This document shows, one piece after another, positions 51,832-63,227 of a stretch of DNA of 64,000 nt. Location of the stretch: positions 31,711 through 95,710 of the forward strand of contig QNGE01003031.1 in the NCBI GenBank assembly GCA_008508345.1, written 5' to 3'. The DNA comes from Paragonimus westermani. Taxonomy: Eukaryota; Platyhelminthes; Trematoda; Plagiorchiida; Troglotrematidae. The position numbers were made by a program, and so were the translations under genes. The notes below the pieces were generated by a model, which saw only the letters and a list, made by a program, of their open reading frames with translations, was not told the origin of the DNA and did no database searches. The stretch's first letter is position 1; every line of letters starts with the position of its first letter.

Positions 51832-51860
<29 letters not shown>
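51832..51860. repeat. (AC)n microsatellite
   Basis: About 14 uninterrupted AC units. Confidence 0.95.
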
Positions 51861-51863
<3 letters not shown>

Positions 51864-52429
51864 TCACGTGGAGAGGTTAACCAATTAATGTGTGACAGGA
51901 ACCTGTTAATCTTTATTCATTGGGATGCTTATTTGAGACAAAACACCAATAAACACTCGCGGCCCTTACCAACAAGTCTACACATTCCACCAACTGATAC
52001 CTATAATCAACAGGTCTCAGAAGCACCACATTTTGCAAGTCAAACGATGGAATTTATTGCTTGTTTGGATGGCTGAATAACTGTACTTCGTTTGACAGCG
52101 AACTTAAATTGATGGGCTGCTTATTTTTTTTCTGGATTCTGATTCAAGCGCGGAAAATTCGTTCACAATTTTAGAGAAACTTGACACAATCACGATTAAC
52201 TGAGTGTTGGGGTTAAAGACAGGTTATACGTCGGAGAGCATTCACTAGGTTTTAGAAGGCATGGAAACCACATGTGATCAAACGAGTTACCAACCCGGCC
52301 TAGCATTTCTGACTGAACCGAAAAATGACTGAGTTACACTTAGTACGTCGAAAAAATCGGTTGTATTTGCTGCATCCTCAACAGTTTATCATCCAGCTCA
52401 TCAGTCCTTGATGAAAGCTGCAAGTTTAC
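51861..52429. other. No clear feature; may be decayed gypsy pol
   Basis: It precedes the recognisable RNase H/integrase remnant and could be the same element's reverse transcriptase, but I cannot identify a catalytic motif. Confidence 0.35.
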
Positions 52430-53845
52430 ATATTTATATTCACTGCACAGCGCATCAGCTACGGTGAACAGATGAGTGTCACTCGGATAAACATCTGGTT
52501 TTCATCAAGTTTGATCCTGGTCATCAGTCAAGGGACTAAAGGCCATAGACCATTACGGATTAGTCGATGGTGTGCCAGACTATTGAATTATGACTTCGAA
52601 TTTAAATATTGACGTAGTTAAAAAAATCAAGTGACTGACGCACTTTCCAGCTTATCTTTGTCTATGCAAACCAATATAGACGATATGAACGAATTCAAAA
52701 TGGTGGCTGCCATTGATGATTTTGAAATTCATGCGGCAACTAAAGAGCAACTGCGAGGACATACACAAGTAGAAGATGAATTCTAACAACGGAAACAATA
52801 CAATTCCAGTGTAAAAAATATCACTGACAAGCTAAAATGCTACTGCTCTTTTCGAGAGGGGCTGTTTGTGATAGACGACTGCATCATGTATGGATCACGG
52901 CTAGTCCCACCATCTAAGTTAAAACGTGAGAATATGCTGTGTGCTCATAAGGGACGCCCTGAAGTCACACGGACCCTTCGTCGTGCTAGCGAATGGTATT
53001 GGTGGCCACGAATGTTTCCGTCAATCGAGACTCTTGTTAATGATTGCGTCCATTGTCAACATACTGATAAATCAATCAAACCTATAGTTGCCCCTGTACA
53101 TCCAGCAGACTATCCTATGCGTCCGTGGTCAAAGCTGGCTATCGATATTATGGGACATTTTGCAACAGCCCCTTGGAATAATCGCAACACACTGGTCGCC
53201 AAGCACTACCACAGTAAATGATCTGAGACACATATTTGTGGAGATGTCATGTCAACCACAGTAATTCACAAGATGAAACACCTTAATGTCCGCTTCGGGA
53301 TTCCTGGAGAGATTGTTATCGGTAATAGATCTGCTTGTTAGTTATGAGTTTGGAGAATTTTTACATCAGCAGGGAATGAAACATTCGCGGACTGTTCCTT
53401 ACAATCCCTCAAGTAATGGTATGGTGGAACGTTTGAATCGTTCTTTGAAGGAGTGTATACAAGAATCACAGTTACAAGGGAAACGTGGGAGGATTGTGTG
53501 CTTCAAGCCTTATTCACTCATCACACCAGCCACCATAGAGCGACCGGAAAAACGCTCGCTGAAATTATGTTCGAGAGAGTTCTACGTACGAAATTTAACG
53601 CAACTCACCAACCTGTAGATGAAGACAAATATACTGAGCTACTCCGCGGGGAGACTTACCAAAAGACCTATACCAAGTCAGCAATAAATCTGGCACCCGG
53701 AACGTTTGCCCACTCGAACAGTCAGTCACACATCAAAGGGCAAACGAGCTTTTCATCCCCGATCTCTATAAAGCGCACCATCGGACTCGGTACATATGAG
53801 TTGGATAACAACAAGATAGCCAGTCAACGTCAATTATTTACTTGA
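52430..53845 (+). pseudogene. Ty3/gypsy pol remnant: RNase H end, integrase
   Basis: About 52541 begins GHRPLRISRWCARLLNYDFE, then a stop, then DALSSLSL. This is the RNase H to integrase linker (RWALRLLxYDFExxY...NxVADALSRL type). The frame at 52868-53221 carries the integrase zinc module: AHKG...YWWPRM...CVHC. The second His of the HHCC set is replaced by Arg (GRPE where GHPG is usual). The catalytic core starts at SKLAIDIMGHF with its first Asp present. A stop at 53219-53221 interrupts it. The second Asp position reads Gly (VIGNRS for VTDNGS), and the third residue (Glu in NGMVERLNRSLKE, frame 53286-53618) is retained. The C-terminal part runs in frame 53453-53845. At least two frameshifts and stops; non-functional. 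Confidence 0.88.
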
Positions 53846-53985
53846 CGATTAACCCGGGGAGGCACTTTGCCTTCACGTACGGAGTAACCCGTTGGGAACC
53901 CCTCAAATCTTCGTCGCTCATCTCAGGCTCTGAAATCGGTCGACCCTTTTACCTACGTCTAATTCGAAGCTGACCGAGAGTGATG

Positions 53986-54365
53986 TTTTGTGTGTGTGCG
54001 TGTATGTACATCCTTTAACATGCCAGAACATTCGCCTCGTATCTGATTGTCTACTAATGCAGTGAGGACGAACGGTTGCACTATACTACTCACACCACCA
54101 CCATTCAGTAGTGAAGCAACAGCGGGGATTTCAACATCGAAATGGCCGCGGGACAAATACAGACGATCATTGAAAGGCAGCATCGCATCGAATAGCTCTT
54201 GCTACTTAGAGGAACTGAGCAGTGACGTCTATAGCGACCGGGACGTCTTGAGACTAGTATCGTCTGCAAATGCGTGTTTTTGTTCGTAGTCCGGTTGAGA
54301 CGCATAAACCGTGTACTGGTTTTCCTAATAAACAATCCTCGTACCATCCGCGTTCTTGGTTCACA
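53986..54365 (+). mobile_element. 3' LTR, family B, of the Ty3/gypsy element
   Basis: It lies about 140 bp after the pol stop, in the place and orientation of a 3' LTR. It is shared with the minus-strand copy at 20338-20690 and the fragment at 50172-50330. An AATAAA (54328-54333 region) sits near its end, as for an LTR polyadenylation signal, and the end reads GGTTCACA. The start is estimated at a TGTTTTGTGTG segment. No matching 5' LTR was found upstream of pol in this window, so the element is 5'-truncated or its 5' LTR is too degraded. Confidence 0.7.
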
Positions 54366-55380
54366 AAACTAACGCTCGCGTGATGCGTAGTGATTAGTAT
54401 TGGTTTAATTCTAACTGGTTTACTGATTTAGTGTTCTTTGTGTACGTCTGCTAGACAGATTGCATACATACTAGTCTACGCATGTTACCCATGCTTTGTA
54501 TTCTGATTTGCAATAAAACACTATTCTCACATCAACGGTGAAGTCATTCACATCATCTCACAGTGCTTGCTGTTTTGTACGACCTACCAAACTGCATAAC
54601 CCTAGTCTCATCGAACCTCGACGAAACGGACCTCAGAACCATAAAATTGCAACATTTTTGGACCAGGGATAGGTTCTTCTGAAAACATAGACGAAGGTGC
54701 ATCTGGTAAACAGAACTTTTCTGGTCTGACCCTTACCGTCTGTTTTGTTAACACTACTGCCACTCTTTGCCTCTGAGTGTACCATCAGCCACGGTGACCA
54801 GCCATACGTACCCAGACTGATGATGAACAGAACGATAGATAAGGAATTGACATAAATATCATAATATTTTTGCCTAGATGTTAACTTAACAATTCCTGTC
54901 TTGGTACATTCTCATTTGAGAGTAAGGTGCGTATAACGCGGTTGTAGTATTGAAGGCAGAGATTTAAGCGTGTATGTTCAAACTGCCATGAATCAGTGAA
55001 AAATACATCCGACCAGTGAAGAGATGAACAACAGCTCACCTGGTTAGAAAACCATATTCGAAATATCACTGACTTCCACCCTCAGTGTGTGAGGTTCATT
55101 TGTCTCATTCAAACAAAGAGAAGAAATTCTGTAATCGTCGAACACCCACAATGAGTGTATTCATTATCGCTCCTTGTCTAGCGAGGTATACTCGTTCTGT
55201 CGATTGCATACATGCCACAACCTAGCTCTACTCTGCGATCTACTGCTAATTACTCTGAATACTGTGGATTTACGGCTTTTTTTTGCAACAGCTGGACATG
55301 ACTGTTAGTACACAAGTTGATCGGGAACTGCAAGAAAAATGGCTGTTGAGAAAGAACTGTTTGAATGTTCAACATCTTAC
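54366..55380. other. No gene recognised
   Basis: No domain, no repeat match; short frames only. A run of T at about 55267-55275 lies shortly before the next LTR. Confidence 0.4.
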
Positions 55381-55765
55381 TGTGAAGGATGACCAAATCG
55401 GAGGCGGGATTATTCCAACACGCGGTGAAATATCGCAATATGGCGGTAAGGTATGTCCAAAAGCTAACAGCGAACGGACAATACGGGCGACCGGACAATA
55501 CGGGCGACCGGACAATACGGGCGACCGGACGAGCCATTGCTCAACGGAATAGGGCCAACGGACGAGGAATGACCGGCAAAAAACCCACGACCGAATGCGT
55601 CAGCCACACATACAAACCAGGCAGAAGTGCACATGACGTGCGATCGGAAACCGCCACTGTGTTGTAGACCGGAATTTTGGTTCATAAACGCGGGGACGCG
55701 CATGGCCTGGGGACGAGCAAGTTGAACGATGAAGATTGTGCTTTACTGAACGAATTTTTGCCACA
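55381..55765 (+). mobile_element. 5' LTR, family A
   Basis: Matches the reverse complement of 613-980 over its length and 60101-60279 in its 3' half. It starts near a TGTGAAGGATGACC and ends at TTTTTGCCACA (55765). Immediately after is TGGTGCCGTGCTCGG (from 55767), in the position of a primer-binding site; retroelement sites begin TGG because they pair with the CCA tail of a tRNA. I cannot name the tRNA with confidence. The U3 part contains a small tandem repeat. A gag start follows, so this is a 5' LTR. Confidence 0.7.
55475..55530. repeat. 17-bp tandem repeat (3.3 copies) in the LTR
   Basis: The unit CGGACAATACGGGCGAC is repeated three times exactly and then starts a fourth (CGGAC). The homologous LTR at 613-980 has a single diverged version, so the expansion is specific to this copy. 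Confidence 0.95.
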
Positions 55766-55784
55766 GTGGTGCCGTGCTCGGAAC

Positions 55785-56170
55785 ATAACGCGAGGGAGCT
55801 GCCGTGGCCAAGCCAATTCGGGGATGGCGACGTGGAAGAGTGGCTGTCGGAAATTGAGGCGTTTGCAACGTGCAACAAACCAAAGGACGAAGCACAACTT
55901 TTTATAACACTGGGAACACTGCTAGCCGGATGAGCAAAGGCCGTCTATGCTTTAAGTAAACAGACAGTCGAACACAGTATAAAGAGGTAACAACGTACTT
56001 CACCGATATATCACACAAAACAGTTTGTATCGCCTTGGCAATTATGAGAGACATTACGACCCTAATTCGACAACCTTCATGACACCGTGTACTCAGCAAA
56101 ACGAAAGTCACAAGAAAAACCATTCTTATCAGGAATACACTTCTAAAGGATGAACACTGTTTGGTACTTG
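55785..56170 (+). pseudogene. Ty3/gypsy-type gag N-terminal remnant
   Basis: Just after the LTR and putative primer-binding site, the plus strand reads PSQFGDGDVEEWLSEIEAF followed by KDEAQLFITLGTLLAG. This fits the start of the gag capsid in gypsy elements (FxGxGDVxxWLxxFE...LPLxLxGxA). A stop at 55931-55933 is followed in frame by AKAVYALSKQ, the usual continuation of the same helix. Beyond that the match passes through several frames and stops up to about 56170. No zinc knuckle is seen. Position relative to the LTR and sequence type agree, so I am fairly sure of gag although the protein is dead. Confidence 0.65.
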
Positions 56171-56769
56171 GCTAATTTGTCAGAAAAACGAACCTTCCAA
56201 AACATATTTTGGAGATGAAAACAGCCATTGTTTCCCAACGAAAAAACAACACGGCAGTCATGTCGGACAAATGCTGCTTGATTATGCATTCATCTCGGGA
56301 CAGATCACTAAAGTACTCGAATCGATTCGTGAGAAATTCTCAAACATCGCTGCGTCAACCCAAAATTCACCATTTCTCCGACGGATAAACGTAGTTTGGA
56401 GGCCACCCACTATATTCTTAGTCGAATAATCGCTGATGATCTCCTGACATAACGCCTTGAAAACGTGTACCGAAAGTACGGAGATTTTGTGCAGAACTTC
56501 TGACGCAAAATTTTGCACTCGCAACGGAACTAGAGGATTTTCCATGAAAGAATAGACAGAAGCCAATCACAGATGACCAACTTTTGGGGCACATTAAGTA
56601 AATAACAAATAGAATGTCATTATCCTTCTTGCCCTTCTTATTCTGGTCCTTATCCCAAGTAAAACAGTTATTTTTTATGTTGTTTTGTTAATTGCGAGAT
56701 TTTCGGTACAAAAAATCTTTGTTTGGTCCTCGTCTAGAGCCGGTCAGTATGGTAGTATTCCAGTTCACA
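56171..56769. other. No assigned feature between gag remnant and Penelope-like element
   Basis: The minus-strand frame 56566-56282 (94 codons) has good composition but no recognised domain. The plus strand may be further decayed gag. Confidence 0.35.
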
Positions 56770-57710
56770 AGTGATGGTAATGCAGCAATTGTCGATTATT
56801 ATGTCTACTATCCATCACTTATTCTCGGTGGCACGTAAACAGTTAATAGACAACCTGGCACAACGCCTAAATAGGTGTCACTCTAATCTGAACGTTATGT
56901 GTGAATTTGAGGCCAACAACTGTCTGCCATTTCTAGACATACTCATAGGTCGCTGAGAAGATGGTTTGATTAGAAGAGCTGTCTATAGGAAATCCACGTG
57001 GTCCGGCCAATACCTAAACTTCAACAGTTTCACACCCGTGCAACATATGCGAGCACTAGTAAATACGCTGTTCATACTCGCAAGACGAATCTGTACTCAC
57101 AACAGTCTTGCACGGGAACCAGACTTGATCACTTCTGTCTTACAATCTAATGGTTACCCTAAAAATTTCATAGAAAGACACAGCAGACAAAAAGCACCTC
57201 CGAAGAAGTGATCACTGTAGGAAAAAATAGGGTTTACATAGAGTTGCCCTTTAAGGGTGACCACTTCATGCGGCAAACAAAATAACGATTGAGAAACTCA
57301 CTTTAATGCGACGGAACTCTGTGTACTCTCTCGGACCCAAAAGCTACCAGTGTCTTCAATCAAAGGGAACCAGCCTATCGGTGTCACATCACATTGTGTT
57401 TATCAGTTTACATGTAACTGTGGAGAGCGTTACATAGGCAGAACCGAAATATGCTTGATCTCCAGAATGAAGGAACACTTGCCTGAATGGGTTCAAAATT
57501 CCGTGCTACCGGAGAACGGCAATGTTGCGGAAACACGTAAACAACCAGTTTCATCAGCCGCTAGACTCGTTCTGACCATTGGTAACGTTATCGATCCAGC
57601 TTGTGCGTCATTCCAATTCAAGATTCCTGAGGTTTGCTGAAGCGGTAGCTATCAATCGTCTCTGTGTTCAGAAGCAACTGTTTGTGAACTTGACCCTTCC
57701 CTGGGCCTAG
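56770..57710 (+). pseudogene. Penelope-like element 3' part (RT thumb, GIY-YIG endonuclease)
   Basis: The frame at 56771-56956 ends in CEFEANNCLPFLDILIGR; after a stop the frame at 56966-57211 continues with VYRKSTWSGQYLNFNSFTP, ARRICT and NGYPKNFIERHS. All are hallmarks of the Penelope-like polymerase C-terminal region. The frame at 57350-57640 holds the GIY-YIG nuclease: YQFTCNCGERYIGRTE (GIY-type strand, then the YIG box with the Arg that follows) and EHLPEW. A final frame change gives RFAEAVAINRLCVQKQLFVN, then LTLPWA and a natural-looking stop at 57708-57710. The YIG tyrosine and the downstream Arg are visible. At least three frame interruptions; inactive. It lies between two family-A LTRs, apparently nested in that element. 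Confidence 0.88.
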
Positions 57711-58889
57711 CGATTTATCTTGACCCGCTTATTGATTACCAACCCATTGAATTGTTTGCTATAAAGAAACCGATCCATGTTATTGTAAAGTTGGTACTGA
57801 CGAGTCAATACGAAATGCTTGCATCTACCAGTTTTCATGTTCTAACCCTTTTGTTCAAACCTGTGATGGCAACTAATTGTTTCAAACATCGTTAGTGTTT
57901 ATCTTACATAAACTATGTTGTAACCTAAAACCTACAGCCACTCAGTATTATAATTCTTTTTAGCTGGTGCCTGTACACTTTCACTGCCCTCTAAAAAGCA
58001 TGTACGCTGTCGCTAGTAATGCCCTATGAGCAGAAACTACCATTTCACCAACTGCACGACAGTATGCCGTTTACTGCGTCTGACCATTCTACGGTAAACA
58101 GAATCATGCAAACTGTGTGCACTTTCAGAGCCTAGCCTTAATTAATCAGCATATTTGTATTGTTACATACTTTCACTTGCTTCTTAATGGTTTTCATAGA
58201 AACAACTAAATTAATGCTTCGTAGGTTGCTTTTCGAAAGATCAAATCAGTCGCAACCAGGAGTAGTCCATGTGACTACTGTTAGAATATTTACGTCTGTT
58301 TACATGAGACAGTCGTAGTCTAAACACAAAACCCTACTAAAAACTATAAGTATGCACCTGACAAGGTCAGTATGCAATCCACCATCACCCGTGATTCATG
58401 TGCTAACGTTTCAGTCACAAATGACTACAGGACTGACGAATTCATCACGCCTCCGCAGTAGATTTGAATGGCGCTGCTGCGGCTTTGTGCTTTCGTACTA
58501 CCATAAACATATACCTCATAGATATGTGGTTGCTTATGCATGACCCTTGTTGTGACACACGCTTCATGCTGAGGTGAATATGGTACCATATATAGGTTAG
58601 ATGGCCAACATCACAACACTATATTGGCGTCAATAGAGTAAAAACGGACGTGTAACAGCTACCCCATTGATCAAAAGGATTGATGAATCGTCTCAAGTCA
58701 CCTGCTACCGTGGCTTTGATCGCTCTACTGTGGATCGCCAACTGTCTCATTCTGATACATCGAAAAACACGGGTAATATTCCTGATTGATATACTAGAGT
58801 TAAGCGACATAGTCTGGCGTTTTTACCGTGAAGGCTGGAAGAGCTTGTGACAAAATAGGCGAGGTGAAGGTTCCTAGGTAATAAACGTG

Positions 58890-58893
<4 letters not shown>
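57711..58893. other. No gene seen
   Basis: Probably includes the Penelope-like 3' UTR at its start. The rest is anonymous, with only short frames. Confidence 0.4.
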
Positions 58894-58956
<63 letters not shown>

Positions 58957-58957
58957 A
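58894..58957. repeat. (AT)n microsatellite with central phase switch
   Basis: About 64 bp of alternating A and T, with one phase break (ATAATAT) near 58929. The frame on the minus strand that reads YIYIYI is an artefact of it. Such tracts are self-complementary and prone to cruciform extrusion and length change. Confidence 0.97.
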
Positions 58958-59181
58958 GGAGTAATTAGTAAATAGCTAGACAAGCACAACCAAATCTTCA
59001 TACAAGACTGGTTTCACGGTTGTATGTTATTATAAATGCTTTGAGATGACGGAAAAAATTACTTGATCAACACAGACAAGGCACATGAAAAATGCCGAAA
59101 GAAACTTGAAGTGCAGACAGAATGATGTCTTGCAAAACTACCATGCCACTAGAGTCGATGGTGATAGATTACTGTTAAAGC
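58958..59181. other. No feature seen
   Basis: Anonymous sequence between the AT tract and the next frame. Confidence 0.4.
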
Positions 59182-59526
59182 GTGCAATTTGACGCTTATC
59201 CACACTGTAGTCATGGAGACACATCTTACTTGTGTGCATCTCATGACTCCACACTCCGACCACCCGATATTTCAAAGATAGCCCCAATGTTTGTTCATAA
59301 AGAAAAGGATTTTAGTGCCAGAATAACTGACGTTAATACGGACTACCACTCTGCAACTTACTCGGTATTCAATCAGTGCTTTCGATGCAATCGAAAATTT
59401 GCGACACTGACTGACAGCTTATACAACCAGTCATGGAGTCTCGATCCAGACCCAGTTGAAAATCCGCAGAGCTGTTTCATTCGATATCCACACGAAGATA
59501 CGAGATATCGCTTTGTGATTGACTAA
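59182..59526 (+). CDS. Unrecognised 114-codon coding-like frame
   Basis: It starts at an ATG and ends at TAA-like stop codon within GACTAAAG. Composition is even, with Cys, His, Trp and many Asp/Arg. The C-terminal end reads YPHEDTRYRFVID. Overlapping by a few bases in another frame, 59519-59746 continues with KDEKRNPTPTILDSVCHN and then KRWINGSTGMEKV, which is also protein-like. A single frameshift or short intron could join them. No domain is recognised, no upstream exon was found, and a chance frame cannot be excluded. Confidence 0.3.
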   Translation: MQFDAYPHCSHGDTSYLCASHDSTLRPPDISKIAPMFVHKEKDFSARITDVNTDYHSATYSVFNQCFRCNRKFATLTDSLYNQSWSLDPDPVENPQSCFIRYPHEDTRYRFVID

Positions 59527-59746
59527 AGTGCTGTCGAAAGATGAGAAGCGTAATCCTACACCAACTATTCTCGATTCCGTTTGTCATAACACGTCAAAGC
59601 GCTGGATAAATGGATCAACAGGAATGGAGAAAGTATCTTCCAGTAGCTTCCTTCAACAACTGTTACTTCTACATCGACTCATAGTATTTTTGTGGTTGAT
59701 TTCCTTATTTTCCTCAATAACTTTTCAAGAATGCAGACAAGACTGA

Positions 59747-60099
59747 TCAACTTTGATATGCCAAAATTAAGCAAAAACTGTTATTTTAACCCTCAGAATG
59801 AATATGCTGGAATTTAAAAGATATGTTCACAAAGAACAGGACAGCCAAATAAATTTGCCATTGAAGTAACAATTGCAGACATGATTTGACGTGTGATATC
59901 CGCAACGCTGCCGAACTGCCATACAAAATATAGTACAACATATACGACTACAATATTCGATGTGGAGCTCAGCTCCATTGCCTATAAAGGGGAAAATAAT
60001 GACAGACTGAAGTTGAACAGTTTTTACTGAGTAACAGCACGAGGTTCACAGCATTAGTGCGGTCAAACCTCGGAAACGGTGCCACGGTTTCCATAGAAC
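59747..60099. other. No gene seen
   Basis: AT-rich anonymous sequence up to the single-N join. Confidence 0.4.
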
Positions 60100-60100
60100 N
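60100..60100. other. Single-N scaffold join
   Basis: One ambiguous base inside or at the edge of a family-A LTR. By analogy with 25694 it may mark a contig join, but no duplication is visible around it. Confidence 0.6.
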
Positions 60101-60279
60101 CCCGATAGACGGCGCCGATCACGCACATAAACCAGGCAGAAGTGCACACGATGCGTGAGCGGAAACCTGAGCGTGTTGTGGTCCGGAATGATGACTAATA
60201 AACGCGAGCGCGCGTGTGGCATGAGGACTAGTGTATTGGACAATAAATATTGTGCTTTATTGGACACCTTTTCGCTACA
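60101..60279 (+). mobile_element. Partial LTR, family A (3' half)
   Basis: Aligns with the 3' half of the LTR at 55381-55765: ACATAAACCAGGCAGAAGTG, then a GTGTTGTGGTCCGGAAT block, TAATAAACGCG, and the ATTGTGCTTTATTGGACACC end, finishing TTCGCTACA at 60279. It has the same orientation as the copy with gag, so it could be the 3' LTR of that element, broken at its 5' side by the contig join. The two LTRs are clearly diverged, so an independent insertion is also possible. Confidence 0.6.
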
Positions 60280-63227
60280 AGATGTGTCAGAGAACAGTTT
60301 GACAACCGAGTGCGGTCATATCCTTGCTTAATCGCGCCTTCTCTAACTCCCAGAAACTACGGCATTATTCGAAATGATATATGCACCCCTTCCAAGATCT
60401 AACCGTATTCAAGGGAGCGTTTCTTTCCCAATGTGCTCAGGTTGTTGTAATACACAAGTCCAGATGACAAAAGAAGCAATGCAATTCAAAAGGAGATTAT
60501 ACAAACGGTAAAGGGCTTTCTCTTAGAAAGTTTAAATTAAATCCTTCAAAATACCAAGACTGCAGATGAATTTCCGCCCCTCTATACGCGTGGATTTCTA
60601 GTCCACGTCAAAATGCTCGGCAGTCACCATCATCCAGTCTCACTTTCATATAGCCCAGCATTAACTTAAGTCTTTGGTGTACGGCTCAGCTACTTCTTAA
60701 GGATTGCATCGTTTTTCTGTCGTGTTTGATGAAGGAAAGGTTATACATCGTATTCTAAAAGCTTGGTAAGATGGACCGGCAACCCACGATCTGGCCTCGA
60801 TGTGTGCTAAACAAGTTGTAGTTTATAACGAACTTTCCAACGATAGTTTCTGACTTTTCTCAGCCACTACCTATCCAACGCGATTCTTCTCCACTAAGTC
60901 AAAAATTTGAGTAAATCGTTTCATGGAAGTCAACGCGCTCGTTCTGTTCCGCCTGTCATCATACCTTCGTAATAAACAATCAATTTATGATCTAACTGAA
61001 AGACTAACGGACAGCATAGTATGTCATTCTGGAGAATAGTTCGGTGAGATGGCTTAAACGGTGTATTTTACGCTCTATATATTACAGCTGATAATGCATT
61101 TTATACGATGCTATAGACTTTCATAATATTGTTGATGGTAGGTAAACACGCTACCTGTGTACTGCACTGTCTCATATAGGGCCGTAAGCTGATTCGCAGG
61201 AGCACCCTCAACGATTCGATGCTCCCTGTCAAAAGGTTTACCAGGGGTTTGTAAACAATGAATTACGAGAACCCGTGGGGAAATAAAATGGAATCAAAGC
61301 AATGTAGGCCTACGAACTGCGCGTACTAATGCGCGAATGAATCAAGGAAAATCCGCAATCAGAATGATGAGGCATGGGGCGTATGAGCGACAGACTGGTG
61401 TAAAACAGATGATTTAGCAACACGCGTGGCTTCGACAATAGACTTTGGGCGATAAGACTGCAGTGACAAACGTAAGGACCTTGCTAAGGAAGGATCTCTG
61501 ATAGGATCCGGAGAGTGGTCACATCAGGGTCCTAAAACCCCACATAGGTTCCACGGGAACGGAAGAAAGTAGTCTCTCTAACCGAATACTTTTTTAGGGA
61601 TAACTACAGATGAACGCAAGATCTTACTTGATAAATGCGATGAAACGTCTAAAGGCTAGGCTAGAAAGCAGAGAAGGTAAGCATAATACTGATGGAATGA
61701 AACTTAGCTGATGGAAAAAGGACAGCATACAAAAGAAAGTCAGTTTATCGATCTCAAACGAAGGCAGCACAATTCGATGGGCAAGAACCAGAACGTCGCA
61801 TTTTAGAGTAATTAATGTACACTGTCTCGTTTTTCATTCGACTGATATCTGGTCCAGTTGGATGAGATTGTGAAGGGCGTGCAGGCTCGTGTGGATTGAG
61901 GGATAGAAGGTCGCAAGCGATCGACGGGAAGTGCGCCAGCAGGTAAAGTTACAGAGGAGTCGAAGGCGGAAGTTGTACAAATTTCACGTCACGTTCCAGC
62001 TAACCAAAACATGACAAACGCATCGCTACTCTTTTTAAGAGTGCACATGACAATGTGAAGTAGTGACGGGTCACAAATGCAAAGAACATGAACGAATGAC
62101 AAACAGGACAACTGATTATGGAACACGATCAATGATTTGCGTTCATCAGACAGAAAGTCCAGTACGGTTGGCAAAGTGAAATCAATGCACTCAGGCCCCG
62201 TCCACATCACGCTGATAGAAACCGACAAGTCGAACTTCACTCACTTCCGTCGTTTAACCTCTTCGTCAAACCAGTCGATCGATCAAATTAACTCAGCTGA
62301 GGCATCACCATCGTTCCCGATTAATTAACCAATGAGTTGGGTTATCATGCACACAGAATCGGATAACAGTTTCTCATCGGGCCCGACAAACAACCCAACG
62401 AAAACGAATAGGGCCAACTCTCACAACGACAAAATGTAACCGAAATAGTCGGAAAGTGTCACTGAACACAAGAGAATAGAAACTGCAAATGGAAGATTTG
62501 CCTAACAAATGACCGTATTTTGACGTGATGCGAGGACAACCGGGTCAACCTGGATAGTCGAGCTGATATGAAAGCTGCAATAGAAGAAACATCATAGCGA
62601 CATACGTTCTTTCAGTAAAAGTGCACCAGTTAAGCTACCAGTCAGTTCAGCTCCTCGAATCTATGTGTAGCACCGTCAGATATCATGTTTCCATCATCTG
62701 CTTCGGTCGCATCAAGCCGGGGATGGCATGAAGAACGCCGCTGTCTCGATGTTGGGCGCAACTACCACAAATGAAACAGACAGATTTCGTCGGAGAAATT
62801 GAAACACTGAGTTCCCTTTAACAAACTCATCAGCGCGCAAAGAAGACAGGCAGTGATGTGTTAGCATTTCGTTTGCTCTCACCAGTCACAAACGTAAAAC
62901 ATGCAGGTTATGTATGACAGACAAACAGAGACAGACATTGTATGGGGACGCATACAATCACACGGAGCATTATGTCACCAATACCACGGCAACCCGATGG
63001 CTTGCTTCAACCACTTTTGTTCACATAGCGCCCGATGGTGAGGTCTGATCAGAATGGCTTCCGTGAAGGCCAGTAGTTTCGGGTTCTGATTGTGTAACAA
63101 TATGTTGGACGAGCTAAATGCGCCAACTTGGTGAACTGTTACCATGAGTTGTTTAGCAATCGATGGTGTGGGATTTCGAGTAACGGCTTCCTTGGTTTGA
63201 GATTGTTGTCATGACTTGTTAACAGCA
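60280..63227. other. No gene recognised in 2.9 kb
   Basis: Frames are few and short (62240-61989 minus, 62137-62328 plus), without domains. The stretch 61360-62150 is purine-rich on the plus strand compared with its neighbours. The end may include upstream parts of the next Penelope-like fragment. Confidence 0.4.

Noticed and set aside
55475..55530. CRISPR-like short repeat array
   Set aside because: Units are directly contiguous without spacers, lie in an LTR, and the sequence is eukaryotic.
58747..59001. Minus-strand frame with YIYIYI repeats resembling a low-complexity membrane protein
   Set aside because: It is the translation of the AT microsatellite.
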